Positions 32,806 through 42,125 of a stretch of DNA of 64,000 bases are shown here, in pieces. The stretch's first letter is position 1; the number at the start of each line of letters is the position of its first letter. The translations under genes and the position numbers were made by a program. Where the stretch lies: positions 1,266,742-1,330,741 of the forward strand of contig NZ_QSNG01000001.1 in the NCBI RefSeq assembly GCF_003416765.1, given 5' to 3'. This stretch comes from Paratractidigestivibacter faecalis (lineage in GTDB: Bacteria; Actinomycetota; Coriobacteriia; Coriobacteriales; Atopobiaceae). The notes below the pieces were generated by a model. The model was not told the DNA's origin. It ran no database searches and saw only the letters and a program-made list of their open reading frames with translations.

Positions 32806-33798
32806 CTACGCGGCGTCCGTGGAGGTGGAGGCGGTCCCAGCCTCGGTGCCGGCGTCCGCGTCGGCCTCTGCGTCAGCGTCGGCCTGATCGTCCGCGTTGG
32901 CGTCGGCCTGCTGGATGCCGTCGATGACCGAGGTGGTGTCAAGGCGAGACATGCCTCCCACCCAGCGGCCGCGCAAGACGTCCAGGACGCCGTTGGAGGA
33001 GATCACGTCCATGCCCTCAAGCACCTTGGAGAAGAGCGTGTTGTTCTCGGCCTTGACGCCCACGCCCAGGTAGGCGGGCTGGGCGAGCGTGCCGACGCAG
33101 GAGATGCCGTCGTAGACCGCGGCGAGGTAGCCGCCGGGGTAGGCGCCGCACAGCACGTAGTCGACCGTACCGGCCTCAAGGGCGGCAAAGGCCTCGTTGA
33201 GGTTGGTGAAGTCCTGCTCGGCGGCCTGTGTGCCGGCGCTCGCCAGAGCGCGCTGGGAGACGGAGCCCGCCTGGACGCCCACGGTCTTGCCGGCAAGGTC
33301 GGCCGCCGTGGCCTTGGTGCCCGAGGAGGCACGCGAGAAGAGCGCCATGGCGTCCTCGGCGTAGGAGCCCGCCACGGCGGTGTCCGCGTCGTCGCCGGCG
33401 CGAACGCCCATGACCACGTCGCAGGCATCGTAGGCGTCGGAGAGCCCGGTCACGGAGACAAACGCGCAGTCCACGCCCAGCTCGTCGGCCAGGGCGTAGG
33501 CCACGTCGACGTCGAGGCCCTCGTCGGCCGAGGAGAGCAGCAGCGGCGCGGACTCGGAGGAGAGCAGGCCCACCGTGAGAGTGCCGGCCGTGTGAAGCTC
33601 GTCTGCCGTGAGGGTGGTGGAGCGGGCCGCGCGGGCTGCTGCCTTGGCCTCGGCCACCGAGGTGCCGTTGCCCATGAGGGCGTCGAGGTCTACGGGGCCG
33701 AGCGAGCAGGCGGGAAGCGCCGCGAGCGAGACCGCGCACGCGAGGGCAAGCGCCCCGCGGCGCAGGTTGGTCCTTTGGGTTTGGGTTGAGGCGCGCAT
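32806..33798 (-). CDS. Solute-binding lipoprotein (SBP family 3-like)
   Basis: The 330-residue protein starts with a lipoprotein signal (LRRGALALACAVSLAALPAC). It continues as a family-3 binding protein (LTVGLLSSESAPLLL, GLDVDVAYALADELGVDCAFV, LAGKTVGVQAGSVSQRAL, FAALEAGTVDYVLCGAYPGGYLAA). It ends in a low-complexity Asp/Ala/Thr tail. Such proteins deliver amino acids to ABC importers, but no permease is next to it. The ligand-binding domain seems shortened. ATG 33798 was chosen for its signal peptide and nearby GAAGGACGG. Confidence 0.75.
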   Translation of the reverse strand: MRASTQTQRTNLRRGALALACAVSLAALPACSLGPVDLDALMGNGTSVAEAKAAARAARSTTLTADELHTAGTLTVGLLSSESAPLLLSSADEGLDVDVAYALADELGVDCAFVSVTGLSDAYDACDVVMGVRAGDDADTAVAGSYAEDAMALFSRASSGTKATAADLAGKTVGVQAGSVSQRALASAGTQAAEQDFTNLNEAFAALEAGTVDYVLCGAYPGGYLAAVYDGISCVGTLAQPAYLGVGVKAENNTLFSKVLEGMDVISSNGVLDVLRGRWVGGMSRLDTTSVIDGIQQADANADDQADADAEADADAGTEAGTASTSTDAA

Positions 33799-33924
33799 GG
33801 GTGTCTTCCGTCCTTCTCGCCAGCTGATGGTATGGGTGGGGCGCATGGTGCGGCCACTCTGTGCAAAGCAGGTGTTCCGCCCGGCTGACCTGGTCTTTGA
33901 CCCCACACTCGCGCACCGGGGCCT

Positions 33925-34140
33925 TCGCCGTGGGCGCCGCGGCGCCCTTGACTTGCAACCCTCTCGCCCGCGGGACCGTATGTCCCTTGAGTATTACGGA
34001 CGGTGCGACTTACTTCTAGGACGAACCATGATCGTCCGGGCGCGCACGCCCGGGCTTACGTGGATCCCTTTGGCCTCGTCTACCTTGGACTGGGGACGGA
34101 CTGATGCCGCCCCGCAACCACAGACCCAGGCGGAACCTCC
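33925..34140 (-). ncRNA. Candidate structured RNA, possibly the raiA motif
   Basis: The 33799-34195 gap on the minus strand is about 400 bp without a gene but with many pairing segments: CTGGGGA/TCCCCAG, CCGCC/GGCGG, CCGGGCG/CGCCCGG, GGACGA/TCGTCC and GGGCGC/GCGCCC. A TATACT -10-like box lies at 34143-34148. It sits downstream of comFC and upstream of hpf/raiA. The published raiA RNA motif of Firmicutes and Actinobacteria is found in this neighbourhood and has a similar length. Without a covariance search the identity remains an inference. Confidence 0.45.
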
Positions 34141-34195
34141 CCAGTATACCCGCCCAACACCCGTCAATGGCACCTGACAATGGGGACGCTGTTAG

Positions 34196-34927
34196 TTACC
34201 AGACGCGGGCGAGGGCGCAGGCGGTGGGAGGGCAGGCGCCGCGGGACAGAAGGGCGCGGGAGGCCTCGCGGATGGTGGAGCCGGTGGTGACCACGTCGTC
34301 CAGGAGCAGCAGCCTCATGCCGCTGACGTCGTCGGCCACCTCGACGGTGCCAGCCAGGTTGGCGGCGCGCTCGGCCTGGCCAAGCTCGCGCTGGTCACGC
34401 GCCCGTCGGCGCACCAGGACGTCGGCCAGCGGCAGCCCCGTGAGCCGGCAGAGCTCGCGCGCGACGAGCTCCATGTGGTCAAACCCGCGTCGCGCAAAGG
34501 CCGCGGCCGTGGCCGGCACAAAGCAGACGGCGTCCACCTCGCCGGCGTCATAGCGGGGCCGGCCGTCCGCCGCGGGCCAGGCGGTGGCCTCCTCCAGCGC
34601 GCAGAGCATGGCGGCCGCCATGACCGGCGCCAGTCGAAGCTCGTGGTAGTCCTTCATCGCGGGGACGAGCCGCCGCACCGGCCCCAGAAAGCCCAGCGCG
34701 CAGACGCAGGCGCGCGTCTCCCAGGGCTCGGAGCACTCGGTGCAGGTGAGGCCGCCGTGCGGGGCGCCACAGTTGGGGCACGCCAGCTCCTGGCGGACCC
34801 ACGGCAGCGCGGCCAGGCACTCGTCGCACAGGAGGGCCCCGGGCTCGTCGCAGCCCACGCAGCGCGTGGGGGCAACCAGCTCAAGAGCCTCGTCCATGAC
34901 GGCTGAGAGCACCCCTCTACCCGGCAC
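34196..34927 (-). CDS. comFC: ComFC-family phosphoribosyltransferase-like competence protein
   Basis: The 243-residue protein opens with a zinc-finger-like part (CVGCDEPGALLCDECL, CPNCGAPHGGLTCTEC). It then has the ComF core FLGPVRRLVPAMKDYHEL, FARRGFDHMELVARELC and a PRTase-type LLLLDDVVTTGSTIREASRAL. ComFC is needed for DNA uptake or recombination of incoming DNA in competent bacteria; the chemistry is unknown. GTG 34927 follows GGGGAGG; ATG 34897 is an alternative. Its presence is relevant to the uptake-sequence-like motif in this window. Confidence 0.88.
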   Translation of the reverse strand: MPGRGVLSAVMDEALELVAPTRCVGCDEPGALLCDECLAALPWVRQELACPNCGAPHGGLTCTECSEPWETRACVCALGFLGPVRRLVPAMKDYHELRLAPVMAAAMLCALEEATAWPAADGRPRYDAGEVDAVCFVPATAAAFARRGFDHMELVARELCRLTGLPLADVLVRRRARDQRELGQAERAANLAGTVEVADDVSGMRLLLLDDVVTTGSTIREASRALLSRGACPPTACALARVW

Positions 34928-34965
34928 GGCCCTCCCCTCTCACAAAAGGTTGGAGAAGAATAGCA

Positions 34966-34997
34966 CGGCGGCGAGAAGAGCGCTCTTCTCGCCGCCG
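34966..34997. terminator. Loopless palindrome between aspS and comFC
   Basis: CGGCGGCGAGAAGAGC is followed directly by its exact complement (16+16 bp). It contains an inverted GGCGAGAAG pair. It lies 52 bp after the aspS stop and likely ends that transcript. Confidence 0.65.
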
Positions 34998-35049
34998 GTT
35001 GCGTCAAAGCCATGTGATCCCTCTGGCCCATCCAGCCGGGCCCCTGGCG

Positions 35050-36816
35050 TTAGAGCAGGCGCAGGGAGACCTCCTTGAGCTGCTTCACGCTCACCTCGGA
35101 GGGGGCGGCGGACATGAGGTCGCTGCCGCTGGAGGTCTTGGGGAAGGCCATGACCTCGCGGATGGAGTCGGAGCCGGTGAGCAGCATGCACACGCGGTCC
35201 AGGCCCAGGGCAAAGCCGCCCATGGGAGGCGCACCAAACTTGAGGGCGTCCATCAGGAAGCCGAACTGCTCCTGCGCGCGCTCCTCGGTGAAGCCCAGGA
35301 GCTTGAGCATGGCCATCTGCATGTCGGCGTTGTGGATGCGCATGCCGCCACCGCCGGCCTCGTAGCCGTCCATGACGAAGTCGTAGGTGAAGCTGCCCGC
35401 GGCCAGCGGGTCGGCCTCGATCTTGGCCACATCGGACTCGGTGGGCAGGGTGAAGGGCTGGTGCTCGGCCGCATAGGCCTTGCGGTCCTCGTCCCAGTGG
35501 AAGAGCGGGAAGTTGACCACCCAGAGGAAGTCGTGGCCCTCGCGGGGGACGTCCAGGGCGTCGGCCATGTGGCAGCGCATACCGCCCAGAATCTCGTCGG
35601 CCTTCAGGCGGCTCTCCACGGCAAACATCACGAGGTCGCCGGGCTCGACGTCCATCTCGGCGCGAAGGGCGGCCATTTCCTCGTCAGAGAAGAACTTGAC
35701 GATGGGGCTGGTCACGGAGCCGTCCGGACGGAAGGCGATATAGGCCAGGCCCTTGGCGCCAAAGCCGGTGGCGACGTCTGCCAGCTTGTCGATCTGGGCG
35801 CGCGGCCAGGCGCCGGCGCCCTTGGCGTTGATGGCCTTGACGAAGGTCTTGTCGTCGGCCGCGGCGGAGGCAAACAGCTTGAAGCTGGAGTTGGCAAAGA
35901 TCGGCGTGACGTCGTGCAGCTCCATGCCGTAGCGGGTGTCGGGCTTGTCGACGCCGTAGGTGTCCATGGCGTCCCAGTAGTTGATGCGGCGCAGCGGGGT
36001 GGGCATCTCCACGCCCATCTGGCCGAAGGCGTCGCTCAGGACCTCCTCCAGCTCGCCCATGACGTCGTCCTGCTCGACAAAGGACATCTCGATGTCCACC
36101 TGGGTGAACTCGGGCTGGCGGTCGGCGCGCAGGTCCTCGTCGCGGAAGCACTTGGCAACCTGGTAGTAGCGCTCGACGCCGCCCACCATGAGGAGCTGCT
36201 TGAGCAGCTGCGGGGACTGCGGCAGGGCGTAGAAGTGGCCTGGCTGGGTGCGGGAGGGCACCAGGAAGTCACGCGCGCCCTCGGGCGTGGACTTGAAGAG
36301 GGCCGGGGTCTCCACCTCGGTGAACTCGCGGTTGTGGAGCGCCTGGCGGATGGCGAAGGTGAAGTCGGAGCGCAGCTTGAGGTTGGCCGCCATCTTGGGC
36401 CTGCGGATGTCGAGGTAGCGGTAGCGAAGGCGCACGTCCTCGGAGCAGTCGATGTGGTCCTCGATCTGGAAGGGCGGGGTCACGGAGGTGTTAAGCACCT
36501 CGAGCTCGCTCACCAGGACCTCGATGCGGCCGGTGGCCAGCTTCTCGTTGTCCTGGCCCTCGGGACGCTCGCGCACGGTGCCGGTGACTTTGATGGGCCA
36601 CTCGGAGCGGATGGTCTCGGCGGCGTGGAAGGCGGTGCCGCCGGAGTGCTCGGGGTCAAAGGAGACCTGCGTCACACCTGCGCGGTCGCGCAGGTCGACG
36701 AAGATCAGGCCGCCGTGGTCGCGGCGGTGCCAGACCCAGCCGGTGAGCGTGACGGTCTGGCCGATGTTCTCGGCGCGCAACTCGCCACAGGTGTGGGTGT
36801 GCATGGAGTGAGCCAT
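35050..36816 (-). CDS. aspS: Aspartyl-tRNA synthetase
   Basis: The 588-residue class II synthetase has an OB-fold anticodon-binding domain (TVTLTGWVWHRRDHGGLIFVDLRD). Motif 2 (YYQVAKCFRDEDLRADRQPEFTQVD) and motif 3 (GGFALGLDRVCMLL) are clear, and a bacterial GAD insert lies between. It charges tRNA-Asp with aspartate; whether it discriminates tRNA-Asn cannot be judged here. ATG 36816 aligns with the family start (MAHSMHTHTCGELRAENIG), so the longer upstream frame is ignored. Confidence 0.97.
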   Translation of the reverse strand: MAHSMHTHTCGELRAENIGQTVTLTGWVWHRRDHGGLIFVDLRDRAGVTQVSFDPEHSGGTAFHAAETIRSEWPIKVTGTVRERPEGQDNEKLATGRIEVLVSELEVLNTSVTPPFQIEDHIDCSEDVRLRYRYLDIRRPKMAANLKLRSDFTFAIRQALHNREFTEVETPALFKSTPEGARDFLVPSRTQPGHFYALPQSPQLLKQLLMVGGVERYYQVAKCFRDEDLRADRQPEFTQVDIEMSFVEQDDVMGELEEVLSDAFGQMGVEMPTPLRRINYWDAMDTYGVDKPDTRYGMELHDVTPIFANSSFKLFASAAADDKTFVKAINAKGAGAWPRAQIDKLADVATGFGAKGLAYIAFRPDGSVTSPIVKFFSDEEMAALRAEMDVEPGDLVMFAVESRLKADEILGGMRCHMADALDVPREGHDFLWVVNFPLFHWDEDRKAYAAEHQPFTLPTESDVAKIEADPLAAGSFTYDFVMDGYEAGGGGMRIHNADMQMAMLKLLGFTEERAQEQFGFLMDALKFGAPPMGGFALGLDRVCMLLTGSDSIREVMAFPKTSSGSDLMSAAPSEVSVKQLKEVSLRLL

Positions 36817-37058
36817 TCGAGTTCCTCTCGTCTCTTCCGCCCCGTGTCGGTGCGGGCGGATTCCCAGCAGACGGCGACGAGGCGTAGACTGCGCAGCGTC
36901 GCACGTAATTCGCAACTCTACCACGCGCCCCGCCCTCCCACGTCGGGAAGGGCCGCGGGAAAGCAGACGTTAACGTAGGGACGAGGTGCTACGCGGCGCG
37001 CTCTTCTCGCCAGGTGCTAGGCTGGGGACGCACGAAGGAGCACCGAGGGGAGTTACCC

Positions 37059-37712
37059 ATGTACAAGACCGTTGTCTTTGACCTTGACGGAACCCTTTTG
37101 GACACGTTGGAGGACCTCTACCTGTCCGTCAACCACGCGCTGGAGGCCTACGGCCTTCCCGGGCGTAGCCGTGACGAGGTGCGCCTTGCCACGGGTAACG
37201 GCATCGTGCTGCTCATCAAGAGGAGCGTCCCCGCGGATTGCCCCGACGAGCTGCGCGAGGAGGTCTTCAAGACGTTCAAGGAGCACTACGGCGCCCACTC
37301 AATGGACCACACGGCCCCCTACGCCGGCATGCCCGAGCTGGTTGCGGCCCTGCGCGAGGCCGGGGCGCACGTAGCCGTGGTCTCCAACAAGGCCGACTTT
37401 GCCGTCCAGACCATCATCCGCGCCACCTTCCCGGACGCCTTCGACTGCGTCATGGGAGAGAATGAGGCCGCGGGCATCCCCAAGAAGCCCGCCCGTCCCA
37501 TGGTGGATGCCGCGCTTGAGGCAATGGGAGGCAGGTCAGGAGCGGTGGCCTACGTGGGCGACTCCGAGGTTGACGTGGCGACGGCCGCAAACGCCGACTG
37601 CGACTGCGTGGCCTGCTCTTGGGGCTTCCGGAGCCGCGAGGCCCTTGTGGAGGTCGGTGCCCCGCTCATCGTGGACACCCCGTCCGAGCTGCAGCGCGTT
37701 CTTCTTTCCTGA
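37059..37712 (+). CDS. HAD-superfamily hydrolase, phosphoglycolate-phosphatase-like
   Basis: The 217-residue protein has all HAD motifs: FDLDGTLLDTLEDL (nucleophile Asp), VVSNK (motif II), KPARPMV (Lys) and VGDSEVDVATAANA (acidic motif IV). The cap domain is the small helical type. Such enzymes remove phosphate from phosphoglycolate, sugar phosphates or nucleotides; the substrate is open. ATG 37059 is downstream of GAGGGGAG. A GGCGAGAAG copy (37718) begins 6 bp after its stop codon. Confidence 0.88.
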   Translation: MYKTVVFDLDGTLLDTLEDLYLSVNHALEAYGLPGRSRDEVRLATGNGIVLLIKRSVPADCPDELREEVFKTFKEHYGAHSMDHTAPYAGMPELVAALREAGAHVAVVSNKADFAVQTIIRATFPDAFDCVMGENEAAGIPKKPARPMVDAALEAMGGRSGAVAYVGDSEVDVATAANADCDCVACSWGFRSREALVEVGAPLIVDTPSELQRVLLS

Positions 37713-37831
37713 CCCTCGGCGAGAAGATGCAGCCGCTCGCCTAACATTTTCGGCCGGCCGGCGCCGCCGGTGCGCGGGCGGGCTATAGTCATCCCCAACA
37801 CCGGCAAGGTCGCTCAACGAAGGGAGCCACC

Positions 37832-38137
37832 ATGGGTAAGAAGGCTGCTGAGGCACTCGACATCAATTACGACGAGCTCGCCGAATACCTGCACTGCAAT
37901 CACTCGGTGTACATGAAGCTTGACTCCTCCATCTATTACCTCACGGACGTCAACTACGAGTCCTGGCGCGCCCAGGACACCAGCCGCATCAACGACAAGG
38001 GCCACTTCACTGACTGCAGCGAGCTCGTTCCCACCGTGGACGAGTTCCTCTCCCTGCCCTTCGTCAACGGCAAGACCGTGAAGGACGTCTTTGACCACGC
38101 CACGTTCTACGCCTCCATCAAGGGAGAGAAGCAGTAG
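37832..38137 (+). CDS. Conserved small protein of unknown function
   Basis: The 101-residue acidic soluble protein (DINYDELAEYLHCNHSVYMK, SIYYLTDVNYESWRAQDT, LVPTVDEFLSLPFVNGKTVKDVF) has no motif I recognise. GAAGGGAG precedes ATG 37832 and a clear terminator follows, so it is a single-gene unit. The high Tyr/Asp content and lack of a signal indicate a cytoplasmic protein. Confidence 0.7.
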   Translation: MGKKAAEALDINYDELAEYLHCNHSVYMKLDSSIYYLTDVNYESWRAQDTSRINDKGHFTDCSELVPTVDEFLSLPFVNGKTVKDVFDHATFYASIKGEKQ

Positions 38138-38168
38138 AGGCGCACCCAACAGCGCGCATGCAGCACAA

Positions 38169-38201
38169 AAGCGGCCGGTACCCAAGGGGTTCCGGTCGCT
38201 T
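38169..38201 (+). terminator. Intrinsic terminator after the small conserved gene
   Basis: AAGCGGCCGG pairs with CCGGTCGCTT, extended inside by ACCC/GGGT, and is followed by CTTCGTTTC. It lies 32 bp after the stop codon. Confidence 0.75.
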
Positions 38202-38322
38202 CTTCGTTTCATGGGCTATGATTGGTCGTGCGTCAGCCCTCCTGGGAAAGTGGGCTGCGGAGAGGACGGGCCGCCAGGCAGGGGTGCCAGGCGGCCCTTG
38301 TGTTTCTCGCCGCCAGGGCTCC

Positions 38323-38889
38323 CTAGCGCCGGACCACCAGGAGCGGGTCGCCGAGCTTGACGAGGGGACGGCCGCCCAGGAGGGTGTTGGAGTCTCCCAC
38401 GTGCTCGATCTTCTGGAAGGCGTCGGGGTTGGAGACCACGCAGGCCACCACGTCCTCGTGCCCCGCCGCGGCAATGGCGTCACGGTCAAAGGAGATGAGG
38501 GGCTGGCCGGCCTTGACCTCATCGTTTGCCTCAACGTAGCGGGTGAAGCCCTTGCCGTCCATGTCCACGGTGCCAATGCCGATGTGGATGAGCACCTCGA
38601 CGCCGTCCGCCGTGGAGATGCCGATGGCGTGGTTGGTCACCGTGGTGGCGCCAATGCGTCCGTTCACGGGCGAGTACAGCACGCCGTTGCCCACCGGCAC
38701 GATGCCGTAGCCGTCGCCCAGAAGGCCGGCGGAGAGCACCTCGTCGTTGACCTCCTTGAGGCTGACCAGCACGCCGGAGACCGGCGCGTAGACCACGTCG
38801 TCCCTCGTGGCAAAGGTCGCCGAGACGGGCGCCTGCCCGTCGCCCGACCCCGTGGAGAACGCGCTCTTGATCTTGTCCAGCAGTCCCAT
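38323..38889 (-). CDS. PTS glucose-type EIIA component
   Basis: The 188-residue protein is a stand-alone EIIA-Glc/Crr-type domain: VYAPVSGVLVSLKEVNDEVLS, MGLLDKIKS at the start and VEVLIHIGIGTVDMDGKGF, where the second histidine of the pair (LIHIGI) is the phospho-acceptor. It receives phosphate from HPr and passes it to sugar EIIB domains. No other PTS gene is in the window. ATG 38889 follows AGGGAGG. Between it and copA (38890-39058) only a GGCGAGAAG copy at 39001 was noted. Confidence 0.92.
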   Translation of the reverse strand: MGLLDKIKSAFSTGSGDGQAPVSATFATRDDVVYAPVSGVLVSLKEVNDEVLSAGLLGDGYGIVPVGNGVLYSPVNGRIGATTVTNHAIGISTADGVEVLIHIGIGTVDMDGKGFTRYVEANDEVKAGQPLISFDRDAIAAAGHEDVVACVVSNPDAFQKIEHVGDSNTLLGGRPLVKLGDPLLVVRR

Positions 38890-39058
38890 GTTGAAACCTC
38901 CCTGGCTAGTGATGGAACGTTCTTCCCCCAACGGCCATTCTCCCCAGCCTGTCAACAAAACGTTCGCAAACTTCGGCTCATGGCACAAAGATGCGGGGCC
39001 GGCGAGAAGCGCGTGGCCCTCGTCGGCCCAACTGGTATCAATCGCCTGCAACCAGGCG

Positions 39059-41656
39059 CTAGGCCACGCTTGCCTCGTAGCCGGCGCCCTTGACGGCGGC
39101 GATGAGCGCCTCGTCAGTCACGCCCTCGGCGCAGGCCGCCGTGGCGGTGCCGGCGTCCAGGTCGACGGTGACCTCGCCGACGCCCTCCACGCCCTCCAGC
39201 GCGGCCTTGACGTGGGCCACGCAGTGCTGGCACATCATGCCCTCGACGTTGAGCTTCTTCTCCATGGTGGTTCTCCCCTCTGGTTGGGTTGCGGCCTCGG
39301 TCCCAGCCTCGGCCCCTGTCTCGGTCACGGTCACGGCTGGGGCCGCGGCCGGTGTTGCCTCTCTCCCCCTGCGCTCGGACGGCTTCCAGGTGCGCAGGCG
39401 CAGCGCGTTGCCCACCACGAAGACCGACGAGAAGCCCATGGCCGCCGCGCCGATCATGGGGTTGAGCGTGATGCCCCAGGGCACCAGCACGCCGGCAGCC
39501 ACCGGGATGCAGATGGAGTTGTAGAACAGCGCCCAGAACAGGTTCTGGCGGATGTTTCTCATGGTGGCGCGCGAAAGCTCCATTGCCAGAGCGACGTCGG
39601 CCGGGTCGGAGCGCATGAGCACCACGTCGGCGGAGCCTATGGCCACGTCCGTACCAGCGCCGATGGCAATGCCCACGTCGGCGCGGGCCAGGGCCGGCGC
39701 GTCGTTGATGCCGTCGCCCACCATGGCCACGCGGTGGCCGGCGCGCTGCAGCTCGCGGACACGCAGCTCCTTCTGGCTGGGCAGCACTCCGGCCACGACC
39801 TCGTCGACGCCAACCTTGCGGGCCACGGCCTCGGCCGTGAGGCGCGCGTCTCCGGTGAGCAGCAGCGTCTTGGCACCCAGGGCGCGCAGGCGGGAGACGG
39901 CCTCAGCGCTCGTGGGCTTCACGGGGTCCGCCACCGCCACCAGGCCGAGCACGCGGCCGTCCGCGGCAAAGAAGAGCGGGGTCTTTGCCTCGGCCGCCAG
40001 GGCGTCCGCGCGCTGGGCAAAGGAGCCCAGGTCGACGCCGTTCCTCTCCATGAGGCGGGCGTTTCCGGCAAGCACGCGCCTGCCGTCAACCGTGCCCGCA
40101 AGGCCGCCACCGGCCACCTGTTCGAAGCCCTCGACGCGAGCGTCCCCATCCGCGCTGGGGCAGACCTCGTCGGCATAGGCGCAGACGGCCTCGGCAAGCG
40201 GGTGCTCGCTCTTACGCTCCAGGGCGGCCGCCACGCGCACGAGCTCGGCCTGGCTGACGCCGGCCGCAAGCTCCACGTCGGTCACGCGGGGCCTTCCGGC
40301 CGTGACGGTACCGGTCTTGTCCAGCACCACATAGTCCACGGAGCACGCGGTCTCCAGCGCCTCGGCGGACTTGATGAGCACGCCGTTTGCCGCGCCGCGG
40401 CCGGTGCCCACCATGATGGCCGTGGGCGTGGCCAGGCCCAGCGCGCAGGGGCAGCTTATGACCAGAATTGATATGGCGTGGTTGAGGGCCGTGGCAAAGT
40501 CGGCCGAGATGGCCATCCACGCCAAGAAGGCCACGGCGGCGATGGCCATGACCGCCGGCACAAAGACGCCGGCGATCCTGTCGGCCATGCGCTCGATGGG
40601 GGCCTTGGAGCTTGTGGCCTCGTCCACCAGGCGAATGATGCCGGCGAGGGTGGTATCCTCCCCCACCGCCGTGGCCTCCACGACAATCCAGCCGCGGCCA
40701 CTCACGGTAGCGGCGGTCACGCGGTCGCCCACGCCCTTCTCCACGGGGACGGGCTCTCCGGTGATGGCGGACTCGTCGATGGAGGCGCTGCCCTCGAGCA
40801 CCACGCCGTCCACCGGCACGGACTCGCCGGCGCGAACGATGACGCGCTCACCGGCGCGAACGTCCTCGGTGGGCACACTCACCTCGGCGCCGTCGCGCAC
40901 CACGGTGGCCGTCTTGGGCGCCAGGTCCATGAGCGCGGCTATGGCGTCGGTGGTCTTGCCCTTGGCGCGGGCCTCGAAGTACTTGCCCAGGTCGATGAGG
41001 GCCAAGATCATACCCGCCGAGTCCAGGTAAATGCCGTGCATGGCCTCGTGGGCGGCCGTCATGTCCATGGCGCCGAAGGCCCAGGCCATGCGGTAGAGGG
41101 ACACCACGCTGTAGGCAAAGGAGGCAGCCGAGCCCAGCGCGATGAGTGAGTCCATGTTGGGCGCGCGGTGCCAGAGCGTCTTGAAGCCGGTCACAAAGTA
41201 GTGGCGATTGACCAACAGGATGGGAACGCAGAGCAGAAGCTGCGTCAGCGCCGCGGCCATCATGTTCTCCATGCCGTCCAGGCCCGGCACCTCCGGCCAG
41301 CCAAACATAGGACCCATGGCCACGTAGAAGAGCGGCACGCTGAAGGCGAGAGACACCACCAGCTGACGGAACTTCTCGTCCGCGGCCTTGCGTGCGAGGT
41401 CGCCGGGGGCGGGGGTGGCGGCGCTCGCACCGCCGCGTCCGGCCGCGTTGCGGCGCAGCGCCCCGTAGCCGGCGTCCTCTATGGCGGCCACCACCGCGGC
41501 GGCCGTGGCGTCCGTGCCGTCAAAGTCCAGCTCCATCGAGTTCTTGAGCAGGTTGACGCTGGCCTCGGTGACGCCCGGCACGCCGGACGCCGCCTTCTGC
41601 ACACGCGCCGAGCATGCCGCGCAGGTCATGCCCTGAATGTCAAAGGTCTCCTTCAA
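39059..41656 (-). CDS. copA: Cu+-exporting P1B ATPase with an extra C-terminal copper-binding domain
   Basis: The 865-residue protein has an N-terminal HMA domain ([12 protein letters not shown]), TGEP, the CPC metal site ([12 protein letters not shown], near residue 405), DKTGT near 447, SEHPLAEA and [10 protein letters not shown]. After the pump core and an Ala/Thr-rich linker there is a second HMA domain ([12 protein letters not shown], near 805). This domain looks like a fused CopZ chaperone, unusual because the metal-binding domains of CopA proteins are normally N-terminal. It exports Cu+. It follows csoR by 11 bp, with a copper-type operator upstream. Confidence 0.94.
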   Translation of the reverse strand: MKETFDIQGMTCAACSARVQKAASGVPGVTEASVNLLKNSMELDFDGTDATAAAVVAAIEDAGYGALRRNAAGRGGASAATPAPGDLARKAADEKFRQLVVSLAFSVPLFYVAMGPMFGWPEVPGLDGMENMMAAALTQLLLCVPILLVNRHYFVTGFKTLWHRAPNMDSLIALGSAASFAYSVVSLYRMAWAFGAMDMTAAHEAMHGIYLDSAGMILALIDLGKYFEARAKGKTTDAIAALMDLAPKTATVVRDGAEVSVPTEDVRAGERVIVRAGESVPVDGVVLEGSASIDESAITGEPVPVEKGVGDRVTAATVSGRGWIVVEATAVGEDTTLAGIIRLVDEATSSKAPIERMADRIAGVFVPAVMAIAAVAFLAWMAISADFATALNHAISILVISCPCALGLATPTAIMVGTGRGAANGVLIKSAEALETACSVDYVVLDKTGTVTAGRPRVTDVELAAGVSQAELVRVAAALERKSEHPLAEAVCAYADEVCPSADGDARVEGFEQVAGGGLAGTVDGRRVLAGNARLMERNGVDLGSFAQRADALAAEAKTPLFFAADGRVLGLVAVADPVKPTSAEAVSRLRALGAKTLLLTGDARLTAEAVARKVGVDEVVAGVLPSQKELRVRELQRAGHRVAMVGDGINDAPALARADVGIAIGAGTDVAIGSADVVLMRSDPADVALAMELSRATMRNIRQNLFWALFYNSICIPVAAGVLVPWGITLNPMIGAAAMGFSSVFVVGNALRLRTWKPSERRGREATPAAAPAVTVTETGAEAGTEAATQPEGRTTMEKKLNVEGMMCQHCVAHVKAALEGVEGVGEVTVDLDAGTATAACAEGVTDEALIAAVKGAGYEASVA

Positions 41657-41667
41657 CAGAGGTCACC

Positions 41668-42006
41668 TCACATGAACTTCTTGAAGAGGCCCATGACCTC
41701 GTCCACGACCTCGGTGTCGCCGGCCTGGACGCGCTCCACCACGCAGGTCTCGAGGTGGTCCTGCATGACCTCGCGCGAGACCGCCTTGACCGCGCTCTCC
41801 ACGGCCGCCAGCTGGGTGAGGACGTCTCCGCAGTAGCGGTCCTCCTCCACCATGGTCTTGATGCCGTTGAGCTGGCCTATCGCGCGGTTGAGCCGGCGCG
41901 TCACGTCTGCCTTGAGCTGCTCTGAGCGCGGCGTGTGCTTCTGGGCCCCGCAGTGGCAGCAGCGCTGCTCTGCAGGTTTCTGGACGTTCTGGCCGTCTTG
42001 GGACAT
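41668..42006 (-). CDS. csoR: CsoR-family copper-sensing repressor
   Basis: The 112-residue helical protein contains the DUF156/CsoR core: LNRAIGQLNGIKTMVEEDRYCGDVLTQ and AVSREVMQDHLETCVV, giving the Cys-His-Cys copper site (C in YCGD, H and C in DHLETC). It has an extra N-terminal CCHCGAQKH cluster that may also bind metal. CsoR leaves DNA when it binds Cu+, turning on copA. ATG 42006 matches a GGAGACACC site. The operator palindromes at 42031-42079 overlap its own promoter. Confidence 0.94.
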   Translation of the reverse strand: MSQDGQNVQKPAEQRCCHCGAQKHTPRSEQLKADVTRRLNRAIGQLNGIKTMVEEDRYCGDVLTQLAAVESAVKAVSREVMQDHLETCVVERVQAGDTEVVDEVMGLFKKFM

Positions 42007-42030
42007 GGTGTCTCCTCGTTGCTTGCCCCA

Positions 42031-42086
42031 TACCCCCATGGGGTACTTGACAAGCCGAGACTATACCCCTTGGGGGTATCTGTCAA
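42031..42086 (-). promoter_or_regulatory. CsoR operators in the csoR-copA promoter
   Basis: Two GC palindromes lie side by side: TACCCCCATGGGGTA (42031-42045) and ATACCCCTTGGGGGTAT (42063-42079). Both have the TACCCC/GGGGTA half sites known for CsoR. The second covers the gap between TTGACA (-35, 42081-42086) and TATAGT (-10, 42060-42065), so bound CsoR would block the promoter. Confidence 0.85.
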
Positions 42087-42095
42087 GCAAAGGCT

Positions 42096-42119
42096 CCGGC
42101 GAGAAGGACTTCTCGCCGG
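42096..42119 (-). terminator. Hairpin from an inverted GGCGAGAAG pair after DUF2130
   Basis: CCGGCGAGAAG, a 2-nt loop and CTTCTCGCCGG form a compact 11-bp hairpin 7 bp after the DUF2130 gene stop. It likely separates that transcript from the csoR promoter. Confidence 0.65.
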
Positions 42120-42125
42120 CAGGCC

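Noticed and set aside
33925-34140. 6S RNA, SRP RNA, tmRNA or RNase P RNA
   Set aside because: None of the conserved sequence blocks of these RNAs that I can recall is visible on either strand; the position fits raiA better.
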